Shown here piece after piece: positions 26,851-35,646 of a stretch of 64,000 nucleotides of DNA. The notes below the pieces were generated by a model. The model did no database searches. It was given only the letters and a program-made list of their open reading frames with translations, and was not told the DNA's origin. Every line of letters begins with the position of its first letter. Within the stretch, counting starts at the first letter, position 1. The translations under genes and the position numbers were made by a program. Source of the DNA: Enterobacteriaceae bacterium 89 (GTDB taxonomy: Bacteria > Pseudomonadota > Gammaproteobacteria > Enterobacterales > Enterobacteriaceae). The DNA lies in NCBI GenBank assembly GCA_014156375.1, contig RQJH01000003.1, forward strand, positions 62,001-126,000, in the 5' to 3' direction.

Positions 26851-28365
26851 TCAGTCATTGTAGATAGCCTGGGACCCACTGGTCATTCTTCCCATCACGA
26901 AAGCCAGATTTGCCGCCGCCACCAGCGACGCAGCATAGGCTTCCGCTCGCATTTGCTGGGCCTCCAGTAACGTATTCGCCGCTTCATTCGCTACGGTGAC
27001 GGTTCCTACGCCGTGGCGGTAGGAGTCCAGCGCTGCGTCATAAGCGATAAAAGACGTTTTCTCCAGATTGATTGCCGCTTTATTCGAGGCCAGAGCTGAA
27101 CGCAAAGTCTCGGTCGCCATCACTATCTCCCTGGCGGCGGCGTCCTGGGTTTTACTGAACTGCTCATCGGCAATCGCCGACCGGGACTGAGCATCGCCGA
27201 CTCTGGCAGAGCGTATTCCTCCGTCATACAGCGGGACGCTCACCCCGAGCAAAATACTGGAAGACGACGTTTGCTGGCTGATGCCTGGCATCCCCTGAAT
27301 ATCAAAATGCCCGCTCCCGCCCGCGACCGCTCCCGCCAGATAAACTTTGGGAAGGAAATCCGCTTCGGCGGCCCTGATACCTGCTTTAGCGGCTTTGGCG
27401 GCCGCATAGCTGGCCTGAACATCTGGCCTCTGGGCCAAAGCATTGCGGATCATCCGCTCAGTGGGAGGAGTGACTGAATCAGGCAACGTCCGATCCCCGG
27501 CATAGCTAACCTGAATGTTCAGCGCCGGAGAGACGCCCATCGCGTTCAACAACGCCTGGTACGCTTCAGTTTCATGCCCTTGAGCAACCACGCTGCGCAT
27601 TTCTGATTGCGCCACCTGCTGTTCAGCAAGAGCAACTTCCACCGAGGTCGCAATGCCCTGCTGCCTGCGGCTGCGTGCCGCCTCCCTGATCTCCAGGCTA
27701 TTTTTCAGCCGTTGTCCGGACAGCCGCGTCTGCGTTTTAGCCACTTCATACTGATAATAGGCCTGGGTCACCGTATAGATAATTTTCTGATGAATGCCGT
27801 TAAAGGCTACATTCGCCGCCCATGAGCCTTCATGAGCCGCTTCCAGCAACGCGCTGCGCTGGCCAAAATCGAAAATAAGCCATTGAAAAGCCAGGGCTGG
27901 CACAATAGCGCTGCCGTGGGTGTCAATGTCGGAGTGGTCTTCAATATCATAGGCCAGTGGCGTGCGTGTGCTTTGATATCCCCCGACTACGCTGGCAGAC
28001 AGCATGGGCAAAAACACCGCTTCCCCGATACCAACGGCCAGCGCCGCCTGACGTGCCTGCTGCCAGGCGATTCGCGTGTCGGGATTCTGGTTCTGGGCAA
28101 TGTCTATCAGCTCTGGCAGCGTATATTGATGTGAACTGCTTAGCGCTGGCGGAGGCGAAAGCACCGCCACTTCCGGGCGCGGGGCCACGGTAAAGTCACC
28201 TTTCGCCTGATTTTTGGCTCCCGGTGCAACCCAAGGCTCGGAAGCGGAGGCAGGCGCCAGGTCCAGACTTTGCGTTGCACAGCCTGCGTTCAGCGCCGCC
28301 ATCCCCGCCAGCAACCAGGTACGCGGTCTCGCTATCCATTGCGCCAGCAGGATAAGCTGATTCAT
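26851..28365 (-). CDS. Outer-membrane efflux lipoprotein (MdtP/OprM-type)
   Basis: A 504-residue TolC-family channel. ATG 28365 overlaps the stop of the inner-membrane gene (ATGA) and follows AAGGAACC, so an upstream in-frame start near 28419 is not needed. The signal peptide ends in a lipobox (MAALNAGC), predicting an acylated outer-membrane protein. The two outer-membrane efflux repeats contain long helices rich in Ala, Gln and Glu (LPELIDIAQNQNPDTRIAWQ, ALEIREAARSRRQQGIATS-like segments). With the two genes before it, it forms a trans-envelope pump of the MdtNOP type. The substrate is unknown. Confidence 0.85.
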   Translation of the reverse strand: MNQLILLAQWIARPRTWLLAGMAALNAGCATQSLDLAPASASEPWVAPGAKNQAKGDFTVAPRPEVAVLSPPPALSSSHQYTLPELIDIAQNQNPDTRIAWQQARQAALAVGIGEAVFLPMLSASVVGGYQSTRTPLAYDIEDHSDIDTHGSAIVPALAFQWLIFDFGQRSALLEAAHEGSWAANVAFNGIHQKIIYTVTQAYYQYEVAKTQTRLSGQRLKNSLEIREAARSRRQQGIATSVEVALAEQQVAQSEMRSVVAQGHETEAYQALLNAMGVSPALNIQVSYAGDRTLPDSVTPPTERMIRNALAQRPDVQASYAAAKAAKAGIRAAEADFLPKVYLAGAVAGGSGHFDIQGMPGISQQTSSSSILLGVSVPLYDGGIRSARVGDAQSRSAIADEQFSKTQDAAAREIVMATETLRSALASNKAAINLEKTSFIAYDAALDSYRHGVGTVTVANEAANTLLEAQQMRAEAYAASLVAAANLAFVMGRMTSGSQAIYND

Positions 28366-30101
28366 GATGAGGTTCCTTTTCGCCAACACGCACTGTTCAG
28401 CCGATGAGCGCGCAGGCATAAAAAATTAAGTGCGGAAATTTGCTGTCGCAGCTGCACCACTTCTTCCTTCGACGGCCGGAGTGCCGCCGGTTCAAAAGGG
28501 ATCAACCCAAGCTGCTGGCGTGCAATACCGAGCTGCTCCTCAATAAACTGAGTTTCCCGAAGTGCCGCGCCACCGGCTTCTGCGGGCTTCGATTGCAGGC
28601 GAGACAGTTCTGCTGCCGCCTCTTTCAGGCGCTGACGCACCGAGTGGACGATGGGAACAGGCCAGACAAGCGTAAACATCAGATACATCACGACGTTGCC
28701 CAGTAAGATCCCTAATACCCGATCCTGCGCCACATCCAGCGAGGTCGACGGGCCAAACCCCTGCAGCACGGTCATCAGGAACGCAAGTCCAATCTGGATC
28801 CCTGCATAGGAGATACGCTCGCTGCCGCTGGACACCCAGGCCGCCAACAGGATCCCGGCAAACACCAGTGCCATCAGTTCACCGATCCCGTCTGCATGAG
28901 GGATAATGAAAACGATCGACAACATGCCCATCAGTGCACCAATCAGGCAACCAGCAATACGCAGCAACAGTTTGTGCACGGTCTCACCCGTTGTGCCGAG
29001 CGCAGCGACATAACAGGTAATCATCGCCGTGTGGATGTCCTGCCAGTCAAGGGCGGTGTAAATCAGATAGCAGATGAGCGCCGCAGCCGTGGTTTTCAGC
29101 GCAAAGCGCGCGTGTCCCCTGTCGCTGAAGGCATCAGGCCGGAAAAAAGGCTCTGCTCTGTTTGTCTGCTTCGCAACAATCTCACCTTTCGCCAGGCTAT
29201 CCAGCACTTCCCTGATCTCTCTCACCTCAGGCGACACAGAGATCTCAACCGGCTCCCTTTCCTGCTCATCACTGGAGATGTTCTCGTTGCAGAGCTGAGC
29301 GAGGGCAAAGCGCACGGGGTCGGGCGTTGCAAGGGGTAAAACGGATACGGCCAACAGCAATCTGTAGCTCTGAATGATGGCGCTTTCGAGTTTGAGCGAT
29401 GTTTCGCGCGGCAACAGGTGAAACAGTCGCACAAACTGAATGCGCTGCTTATGCGGGTTCTGCTCTTCCTGCAATAAAGCCTGAACAGCGGCGAAGTTCT
29501 TCACCGTGGGCTGGCGTAAATAAGCCCCGGCTGCCGCCACCCGGTCCATCACACAGCGGCGCAATAAGTCCTGTGGCTTGCGGCCAACGGCGAGATTAAA
29601 AACCACGATCAGCAGCATCGGCGCAACGGCCATTAGCCAGGCATACAGCAACCCACGCGTGGCCGCTTCTCCAAGCGGGATATCGCTCAGGAGCGTCATC
29701 ACAAAGGCAATAACCAGCGCGATGATGCTGCCAACCGGCCCAATTTTGCTGGCCGACCCCAACCAGAGAAAGAGGTAAGAGCTGATAACCAGCACCGACA
29801 TGCGCAGCACTGCGGATTCAATCGTGAAATGAATCAACAAGAACACCAGCCCTACCACCAGCGATATCAGCACCGTGACGGCTATCGCCATCACCATGCT
29901 TTCCACGCCATCCGCTTTCATCACAAAGAGGATCAAATAGCAGCTGATGGCGCATTCCGGAATGCCATACATCATCGAAACCATGGTCATCAGCGCACAC
30001 AGCGCCGCCACCCGCCACGCCATCGCCAGCCGACCGGGGAAGGCATTCAAATCGGCCATTACCTGCTGCCAGAGAAGGTTCAGCATCGTGTCAGCATCCA
30101 T
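28362..30101 (-). CDS. FUSC-family inner-membrane exporter (MdtO-like)
   Basis: About 579 residues with two clusters of membrane segments (first near residues 25-180, second near 340-490) separated by a soluble part, the plan of aromatic-acid/FUSC exporters such as AaeB and MdtO. E. coli MdtO is longer (683). Start is uncertain: ATG 30101 overlaps the end of the adaptor gene by 11 bases, and ATG 30086 lies just after it. It is flanked by an HlyD-type adaptor and an outer-membrane lipoprotein, matching the mdtN-mdtO-mdtP order. In E. coli this operon is linked to sulfa-drug and puromycin efflux; the substrate here is not known. Confidence 0.82.
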   Translation of the reverse strand: MDADTMLNLLWQQVMADLNAFPGRLAMAWRVAALCALMTMVSMMYGIPECAISCYLILFVMKADGVESMVMAIAVTVLISLVVGLVFLLIHFTIESAVLRMSVLVISSYLFLWLGSASKIGPVGSIIALVIAFVMTLLSDIPLGEAATRGLLYAWLMAVAPMLLIVVFNLAVGRKPQDLLRRCVMDRVAAAGAYLRQPTVKNFAAVQALLQEEQNPHKQRIQFVRLFHLLPRETSLKLESAIIQSYRLLLAVSVLPLATPDPVRFALAQLCNENISSDEQEREPVEISVSPEVREIREVLDSLAKGEIVAKQTNRAEPFFRPDAFSDRGHARFALKTTAAALICYLIYTALDWQDIHTAMITCYVAALGTTGETVHKLLLRIAGCLIGALMGMLSIVFIIPHADGIGELMALVFAGILLAAWVSSGSERISYAGIQIGLAFLMTVLQGFGPSTSLDVAQDRVLGILLGNVVMYLMFTLVWPVPIVHSVRQRLKEAAAELSRLQSKPAEAGGAALRETQFIEEQLGIARQQLGLIPFEPAALRPSKEEVVQLRQQISALNFLCLRAHRLNSACWRKGTSS

Positions 30102-31140
30102 CCTGATGACGCACGATGACCACCGCTGTTGCGCCAATTCGCATCAACTCTTCTGGAGGATTATGCAGTTTGATACGAACCGGATAACGCTGAACCACGC
30201 GGACCCAGTTCAGCGACTTCGGCACGTAGGGCAGGCTTCGCGGAATATTGACCAGATCCTCAGAGCTAACGCCCCAGCCGATCCCTTCAACCGTGCCCGA
30301 AATCAGGATCTTGCTGTTCGCCATAACATACACGTCAGCACAGCGACCAATAACGATATCCTTGAGCTCTGTTTCACGGAAAAAAGCCGAGGCATACCAG
30401 TCGTTGGTATTGATCAACGTGAAAACAGACTGATTCGGTAAGACCGTTTCCCCCGTTGCAACGGTAAGTCCAACCACCCTGCCATCGTGCGGCGCGCGAA
30501 CTTCCGTGTTCGCCAGCTCCCGCTCGGCCATCGCCAGCGCCGCACGCCGGGCAACCACCAGCGCCTCTGAGGCATCCGTGGTGCTGATCAGCGCCTGGGC
30601 CGCAGATGACTGTTTTAACGCCTGCTTCAGGCTAACTTCCGCATCGCGTTTCGCCGTTGCCGCATCGTCAACCTGTTGGGCGGTGACATAGCCTTTGCCC
30701 AACAGCGGCTGCAGGCGCGCAAGTGTTTGTGTTGTCAGCTGCAAATTTGCGCGCGCGCGGGCTATTTGCTCATCGCTGATGGCCGCATTGGATTGTTCCG
30801 CCAGCATGGTGCGCTGTTGTGTATCATGCGCGGCTTCTGCGATTTTTAATTCCGCCCGCGCCTGTTCAACGCGTAACTGATACAGCTCGGGGTCTACTTT
30901 AAACAGCAGCTCGCCCTGCCGGACTTTACTGTTCTCCGATACGGCCAGGGTGATAATTTTTCCGGGAACCTGACTGGCAATATGTACCACGCTAGCCCCA
31001 AGCTCGGCGTCTTCGGAAAGTGGGTTAAGCGTGGTATTTCTGACGGAAAGCCAACCGGTGATGGCTGCGGCGATCACCACGACCACCGCGACAATCTTCG
31101 CCAGTTGACGCTTACGTATGCTCTTGTTTATTTCGGTCAT
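30091..31140 (-). CDS. HlyD-type membrane fusion protein (MdtN-like)
   Basis: A 349-residue adaptor with one N-terminal membrane anchor (IVAVVVVIAAAITGWLS), a biotinyl-lipoyl half-motif (VPGKIITLAVSENSKVRQGE), a long coiled-coil hairpin and the second lipoyl half (VRAPHDGRVVGLTVATGETV). The C-terminal NWVRVVQRYPVRI motif is shared by the EmrA, AaeA and MdtN group. It would bridge the FUSC exporter and the outer-membrane lipoprotein. It follows the ytcA-like gene by 9 bases. Confidence 0.86.
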   Translation of the reverse strand: MTEINKSIRKRQLAKIVAVVVVIAAAITGWLSVRNTTLNPLSEDAELGASVVHIASQVPGKIITLAVSENSKVRQGELLFKVDPELYQLRVEQARAELKIAEAAHDTQQRTMLAEQSNAAISDEQIARARANLQLTTQTLARLQPLLGKGYVTAQQVDDAATAKRDAEVSLKQALKQSSAAQALISTTDASEALVVARRAALAMAERELANTEVRAPHDGRVVGLTVATGETVLPNQSVFTLINTNDWYASAFFRETELKDIVIGRCADVYVMANSKILISGTVEGIGWGVSSEDLVNIPRSLPYVPKSLNWVRVVQRYPVRIKLHNPPEELMRIGATAVVIVRHQDGC

Positions 31141-31149
31141 AACGAGCGC

Positions 31150-31446
31150 TCAGCGGACAAAAAGGAGTAATAAAGTAAAAGCCACAAATAACGCCATACA
31201 GGCGTAAACAACGATGCGTGCAGGCAGATAATCATCGAGCCCGGCTTTAACCATCAGTACACGAAAAATAATCGCGACAATGACCCCAACAAAAAAGCAG
31301 GCCAACCAACTCGGAAAATAAGAACCCAGCAGGGAGAATGAAGGTGCATTAGCCCGCTCGCAGCCAGTGAGCAATAAAGTCAGCCAGAAGATGACTGGCC
31401 CACGGAAGAGGCTTCGAACAGAAGGGAGCAACGGCCTGAAATCCAT
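31150..31446 (-). CDS. ytcA: YtcA-like small membrane lipoprotein
   Basis: A 98-residue protein with a lipobox (LLLTGC), the YtcA hallmark SFSLLGSYFPSWL and two further hydrophobic helices (FFVGVIVAIIFRVLM, VVYACMALFVAFTLLLLF). ATG 31446 follows GGAGGTGG; a TTG start at 31461 is less likely because it contains that ribosome site. In E. coli ytcA also lies just upstream of mdtNOP, so this supports calling the whole set an mdt-type operon. It is thought of as a small accessory component; its function is unknown. Confidence 0.78.
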   Translation of the reverse strand: MDFRPLLPSVRSLFRGPVIFWLTLLLTGCERANAPSFSLLGSYFPSWLACFFVGVIVAIIFRVLMVKAGLDDYLPARIVVYACMALFVAFTLLLLFVR

Positions 31447-31531
31447 CAAAACCACCTCCAAAATATTGTGGTTTGTCTCTCCCCGCCGCCAGTCTGCGGC
31501 GGGTAATAAAAAATTCGCAGCGCTGCCTTAG

Positions 31532-32983
31532 TTATCCGAGGTTTTTATAGATAACCCCATTTTTCATAATCACTTTAAAAGCTGTCTCGGGTTGGGCTAT
31601 CAGTTGAATATTTTTGAGCGGATCGCCATCCACCAGAATTAAATCCGCGAGAGCATCCGCTTCAACCACACCCAGTTTGCCAGGGTAAGGATTTCTCGGT
31701 CCGGACAGCCCGCAAAGCTCGGCATTAACGCTGGTGGCCATTTTTAAAACTTCATGGGGCTGATACCAGCGAACCAGTTTAGCCAGTTGAGCCCCCTGTC
31801 GCGTGGCAAGCTTCTCATCAAACAACGTGTCGGTTCCCCAGGCGGTACGGATGTTATGCTTTTTAGCCAGTGCATAGGCGTTATCTGTTCCGGCGACCAT
31901 TTCGAGCTGTTTGGCGCGCGAAGCCGGTGTGGCCATCGGTACGGCGTCCTCATCGTCAAGGAAGGGTTGCAGGCTCCACCAGATATTTTTTTCCGCCATC
32001 AATTTCACGGTATCTTCATCCACCAGCTGCCCGTGCTCAATGCACTTAACGCCCCCTTCAATCGCCATCGTCACGGCTCGGGCGGTATAAGCGTGGACGG
32101 TGACGTAAGTTCCCCAGTTTTCAGCCGCCGTTACCGCTGCCGCGATTTCCTTGACCGAGCCTTCGGTTACGCTGATGGAGTCATACATGGAAGCCACACC
32201 GCCACCCGCCATATATTTAAGTTGCGAAGCGCCGCGCATCAGCTGCTCTCGGGCCCTTAACAACACCTTGTCTTCACCGTCGGCAATCGCCGTCATACCC
32301 ACTTTTTCGGCATAGCTCAGCGGGTCGGATGGCGTGTGCGGTAGTTCGCCTATCAGGCGAAAATCGCCGTGTCCGCCGGTCTGAGTGATGAAGGCCCCGG
32401 AAGGATAAATTCGTGGTCCGACGGCTATATGCTCATCAATCGCTCGTTTGAGGCCAAAGACCGGGCCGCCCATATCGCGTACGGTTGTAAAACCCCGCAT
32501 CAGAGTGGCCTGTGCTTCAGCAATGGCCAGCGCCTGAATGTAGTTAAAATCGGCGGTCATCGCGGTCATCATTGACGGCCTGGCCATAATGGCATGCCAG
32601 TGTGCATCGATAAGCCCTGGCATCAGCACGCCACCGCGGCCATCAATCACGGTGGCATTCGCCGGATGGTCGGTGCCTTCATCCTCAAGGGATTTTATTT
32701 TGCTGCCCTCGACCACCACCTGCAGTCCTTCCCGCAGAGTGTCCGACACGCCGTCAAAAATACGCACATTTTTAAATACAGTGACCTGCGCGGCCTGTGT
32801 GGCTGAAGGGGTCTCTTTACCGGATGACCCTGGAATAGCCGCCGCCACTGTTTTGTTGGTTATTGGTGGAGCAGTCGCAGCCTGGCGAGCCAGAGTGATG
32901 CCAATACGCATAAAAGCAGGGCTTTGGCACAGGCAGCATTCGGAATGAAGGTGCGGAAAACGATTCAGCGCTAATTGCGGCAT
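31532..32983 (-). CDS. Amidohydrolase-superfamily metal-dependent hydrolase
   Basis: A 483-residue protein of the imidazolonepropionase-like/prolidase-like branch. The metal site is complete: H128 and H130 (DAHWH), K256 (a candidate carboxylated lysine in LKYMAGGG), H297 (VHAYT), H317 (EHGQL) and D385 (GTDT). It should hydrolyse an amide or peptide-like bond, but the substrate cannot be read. The N-terminal 60 residues are odd: several Cys and His, then a low-complexity Ala/Thr/Ser stretch, with no clear signal peptide although many relatives are secreted. It lies 85 bases upstream of ytcA on the same strand and may be the first gene of the efflux/evgAS transcript. A GC-rich hairpin at 31482-31503 lies between but lacks a U-tract. 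Confidence 0.8.
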   Translation of the reverse strand: MPQLALNRFPHLHSECCLCQSPAFMRIGITLARQAATAPPITNKTVAAAIPGSSGKETPSATQAAQVTVFKNVRIFDGVSDTLREGLQVVVEGSKIKSLEDEGTDHPANATVIDGRGGVLMPGLIDAHWHAIMARPSMMTAMTADFNYIQALAIAEAQATLMRGFTTVRDMGGPVFGLKRAIDEHIAVGPRIYPSGAFITQTGGHGDFRLIGELPHTPSDPLSYAEKVGMTAIADGEDKVLLRAREQLMRGASQLKYMAGGGVASMYDSISVTEGSVKEIAAAVTAAENWGTYVTVHAYTARAVTMAIEGGVKCIEHGQLVDEDTVKLMAEKNIWWSLQPFLDDEDAVPMATPASRAKQLEMVAGTDNAYALAKKHNIRTAWGTDTLFDEKLATRQGAQLAKLVRWYQPHEVLKMATSVNAELCGLSGPRNPYPGKLGVVEADALADLILVDGDPLKNIQLIAQPETAFKVIMKNGVIYKNLG

Positions 32984-33410
32984 GGAGTCACCTGTTTAAT
33001 TTATTACTCATTATTCTGGTTCTTATCATAATCATAGACTGAAAACTCTTTAAATCGATTATTTTGATGGCACGGATTAACAATCTTATTTCTGAAGTTA
33101 GCGTGACATAAATAATGCTATAAAAATGATAGCGTTGCTGTATCGTTCAAAAATCAAAATGGAATTTTCTTAGGGAAATTCACCCTTTATTTTTGATTTG
33201 GCATCAGGGTTATCTTAATCGAAAGAGTGACACCACAGCTTTATCTGCGGCATAGACCACATGATGCGGTGAATTATACGCATCCCTTATCCAATAGATA
33301 TCAGATGCGGATGACCTTCCTGCAATATAATGCCTACACCTGTAGGCATTATGTGAAAATCCCCTTGAACAATAAATATCCCGGCTTTCAGTGCTGATTG
33401 ATTTGTATCT
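32984..33410. other. Gene-free control region between the amidohydrolase and the LysR gene
   Basis: About 430 AT-rich bases without a credible frame. It contains the promoter region for the amidohydrolase-efflux-evgAS genes and a perfect 26-base palindrome at 33327-33352. A second, imperfect dyad lies at 33161-33181 (GAATTT and GAAATTC arms). Confidence 0.6.
33327..33352. promoter_or_regulatory. Perfect palindrome, possible EvgA-type site or lysR terminator
   Basis: Arms ATAATGCCTAC and GTAGGCATTAT surround ACCT. The core TGCCTACA-CC-TGTAGGCA is an 18-bp inverted repeat. From memory, the E. coli EvgA site is an 18-bp inverted repeat with TTCYTACA half-sites; each half here would differ by one base. 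It lies about 350 bases upstream of the minus-strand block that ends in evgAS. It is also 59 bases after the lysR stop and could be a hairpin there, but no U-tract follows on either strand. Confidence 0.5.
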
Positions 33411-34298
33411 TCACTGTGACTGAACTTCAGCCTGCAAGTGGCTGATAAATAGGCTGAGCTTCGGCAGCGGCCGCAGATCCTGCCGATACAGAATCTGAAC
33501 CGGCCGGGATTGCGGCAGCCATTCGTCCATCACCCGCACTAATCTTCCGCTCGCCAGCTCTTCGCTGACTAAAATTTCCGGCTGCAAAAGTAGTCCGGCC
33601 CCGGCCAGCGCCGCCATTTTCAGCCCCAGCCCGTCGTTACAGCTCATCACCGTGTCGCGTCTCCAGGGGCTGTCCGTCTCCACGCCTGATAGCCGCCATT
33701 CGTTGCGTGCATTCCAGACCATATGCGACAGGCAGCGATGGTTCGCCAGATCCTCAGGCGTTTTTGGGCTGCCGTAGCGCGTCAGGTAGTCCGGTGACGC
33801 GCAGATCACCATCCGGTACTGACATAGCGGCTTCGCCACTAAATCGTGGTCGCGAAGCTCCCCGATGCGGATCGCAATATCGAATCCCTCTTCCACCAGA
33901 TTGACCACCCGGTTGCTGAGATCCAGCTCCACGCGCACATCCGGGTAGCGCTGCAAAAAAGTCGCGACGCCGGGAGCCACCACGCAAGCACCAAAAGTGG
34001 TGGGCGCGCTGATTCTGAGCGTGCCAGACGGCGCAGCACGTAGTCGCTCGACCGCAGAATCCGCCGCCTGGACCTGTTCCAGTACGCGTCGGCACTCTTC
34101 AACATATACTCGCCCGGCATCGGTCAGGCTCTGGCGGCGCGTGGTTCTGTCGAGAAGCCGGGCGCCGAGCTGCGCTTCCAGCTGCTGGATGTATTTCCCC
34201 ACCATCACCGCAGAGATCTCCAGCCGTGCCGCAGCCTCGGTAAAGCTGCCGCTGTCGACGACGGCGATAAAGACTTCCATGCTGCGAAGTTTATCCAT
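33411..34298 (-). CDS. LysR-family transcriptional regulator
   Basis: A 295-residue LysR regulator with an N-terminal winged helix (MDKLRSMEVFIAVVDSGSFT, then ISAVMVGKYIQQLEAQLGAR) and a C-terminal effector domain. ATG 34298 matches the usual start; an upstream GTG at 34310 adds only MVCN. It is divergent from a short-chain dehydrogenase with 99 bases between, the standard arrangement for LysR control of the neighbour. The effector is unknown. Confidence 0.88.
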   Translation of the reverse strand: MDKLRSMEVFIAVVDSGSFTEAAARLEISAVMVGKYIQQLEAQLGARLLDRTTRRQSLTDAGRVYVEECRRVLEQVQAADSAVERLRAAPSGTLRISAPTTFGACVVAPGVATFLQRYPDVRVELDLSNRVVNLVEEGFDIAIRIGELRDHDLVAKPLCQYRMVICASPDYLTRYGSPKTPEDLANHRCLSHMVWNARNEWRLSGVETDSPWRRDTVMSCNDGLGLKMAALAGAGLLLQPEILVSEELASGRLVRVMDEWLPQSRPVQILYRQDLRPLPKLSLFISHLQAEVQSQ

Positions 34299-34397
34299 AT
34301 TACAAACCACCAGTTATGAATGTTCTAACCTTATGGGAGTTTATCCCATTCATGATTAGAGAAAGAATAGCCTTCAGACCCAAACGAGGAAGCTGCT

Positions 34398-35006
34398 ATG
34401 AAAATTATGATCGTCGGTGCCAGCGGCACCGTAGGACGCGCAGTCGTCGCAGAACTGGAAAAACAGGGTAAACACGAAATCGTACGTGTGGGCCGCAACA
34501 GCGGCGACATTCAGGTGGATATCATCGACGAAGCCAGCGTCGATGCGCTATTTGCTAAAAGCGGAAAAGTGGATGCGATTATCGCCACCACCGGCAATCT
34601 GTTTTTCGGCCCGCTGGTTGAGATGACGGCGGAGAACTTTAACCAGGGTTTGCAGGATAAGCTGCTCGGACAGGTGCGCCTGGCGCTGAAAGGTCAGCAC
34701 ATGTTAAACGACGGCGGCTCGATTACCCTGACCAGCGGCATCATCGCCGATGAGCCGATCTACCAGGGTGTGAATGCGACGGCCGTTAACGCTGCACTGG
34801 CCGGTTTCGTCAAAGCCGCAGCCTGCGAATTACCTCGCGGCATTCGAATCAACCTGGTCAGCCCGACAATGTTAACGGAATCCGCAGAAGCCTATGGCGA
34901 CTTCTTCCCTGGGTTTGAAAGCGTTCCGGCAGCGCGAGTGGCGCTGGCCTACAGAAAAAGCGTGGAAGGGATCCAGAACGGGCAGGTATTTAAAGTCGGC
35001 TACTGA
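34398..35006 (+). CDS. Short-chain dehydrogenase/reductase
   Basis: A 202-residue compact SDR. It has the nucleotide-binding GASGTVGRAV motif at the N-terminus and TTGN where the NNAG motif normally lies. Ser in TLTSGI is kept, but the usual YxxxK appears as YQGVNATAVNA, so the catalytic Lys is not obvious. This short form is common next to LysR regulators. Substrate unknown. RBS GAGGAAGC precedes ATG 34398. Confidence 0.82.
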   Translation: MKIMIVGASGTVGRAVVAELEKQGKHEIVRVGRNSGDIQVDIIDEASVDALFAKSGKVDAIIATTGNLFFGPLVEMTAENFNQGLQDKLLGQVRLALKGQHMLNDGGSITLTSGIIADEPIYQGVNATAVNAALAGFVKAAACELPRGIRINLVSPTMLTESAEAYGDFFPGFESVPAARVALAYRKSVEGIQNGQVFKVGY

Positions 35007-35014
35007 TGTCATTG

Positions 35015-35095
35015 CCTGATGGCGCTTCGCTTATCAGACCTACGGTTTTGACGTTGTAGGTCCGGTAAGCGCAGCGCCACCGGGCAAAATAGCCG
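35015..35095. repeat. BIME: two opposed REP elements
   Basis: GATGGCGCTTCGCTTATCAG and GTAGGTCCGGTAAGCGCAGC with CCACCGGGC are REP sequences in inverted orientation around a short spacer, between the SDR gene and yqaE. Confidence 0.85.
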
Positions 35096-35102
35096 TTCGC
35101 TA

Positions 35103-35261
35103 TCAGTCGCGGGTTTGCACCCAGAAGGCGTGGATCAGGCCAGGAATATAGCCGCACAGCGTCAGCACAATATTAATAATAAACGCCCAGCCTAAGCCTT
35201 TCCCCAGCAGTACGCCGAGCGGTGGGATAAGAATGGTAAAAACGATACGCCAGAAACCCAT
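35103..35261 (-). CDS. yqaE: YqaE, Pmp3-family small membrane protein
   Basis: A 52-residue protein (MGFWRIVFTILIPPLGVLLG, KGLGWAFIINIVLTLCGYIP, GLIHAFWVQTRD) nearly the same as E. coli YqaE. It has two hydrophobic helices and the Pmp3 signature. It is an inner-membrane stress protein of unknown mechanism. In E. coli it is also close to stpA, so it belongs to the backbone. E. coli ygaV and ygaP, which lie between yqaE and stpA, are absent. Confidence 0.93.
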   Translation of the reverse strand: MGFWRIVFTILIPPLGVLLGKGLGWAFIINIVLTLCGYIPGLIHAFWVQTRD

Positions 35262-35422
35262 ACAAACTCCATGCTTATAGCTAATTGATAAAAAAGAGAA
35301 AGCTCTCTAAAGAATAGACATTCTTACGTACTACTCCATCGCCGCCCATCTTGTTTACCCTCTTTTACCTTTGCCCTGGCCTGCGGTATGGTGTAGCCAC
35401 AAACAAACGGAAGGAGAGTGGT

Positions 35423-35602
35423 ATGTTTTCTGTCGGCGATCTGGTCCAGCCTAAAAAAGGTGGCCCAAAAATGAAAATTATCGAAATTCAGGGCGAGCAG
35501 ATTGTGGCGGTGCCAGCCAGCGATGAACAGGGGCAAAAATACACCCTGAACGCCGCAGAAGTCATTTTATATACCGAAGAAGGCGACTTTGGCGTTTGCT
35601 AA
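35423..35602 (+). CDS. YodC-like DUF2158 small protein
   Basis: A 59-residue protein (MFSVGDLVQPKKGGPKMKII, EIQGEQIVAVPASDEQGQKY). DUF2158 proteins share the GDxVxLKSGGPxM core and look like small SH3-type barrels. ATG 35423 follows a very strong AAGGAGAG site; the longer frame from 35351 has none. Function unknown. It is convergent with stpA and ends at a hairpin. Confidence 0.82.
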   Translation: MFSVGDLVQPKKGGPKMKIIEIQGEQIVAVPASDEQGQKYTLNAAEVILYTEEGDFGVC

Positions 35603-35618
35603 GCAATACGCTTAAACA

Positions 35619-35645
35619 CGGTGAGGGCCTCCTCACCGTTTAAAT
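35619..35645 (+). terminator. Terminator of the yodC-like gene
   Basis: CGGTGAGG-GCCT-CCTCACCG, a perfect 8-bp stem then TTTAAATT. It also lies just past the stpA stop and may serve both directions. Confidence 0.72.
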
Positions 35646-35646
35646 T

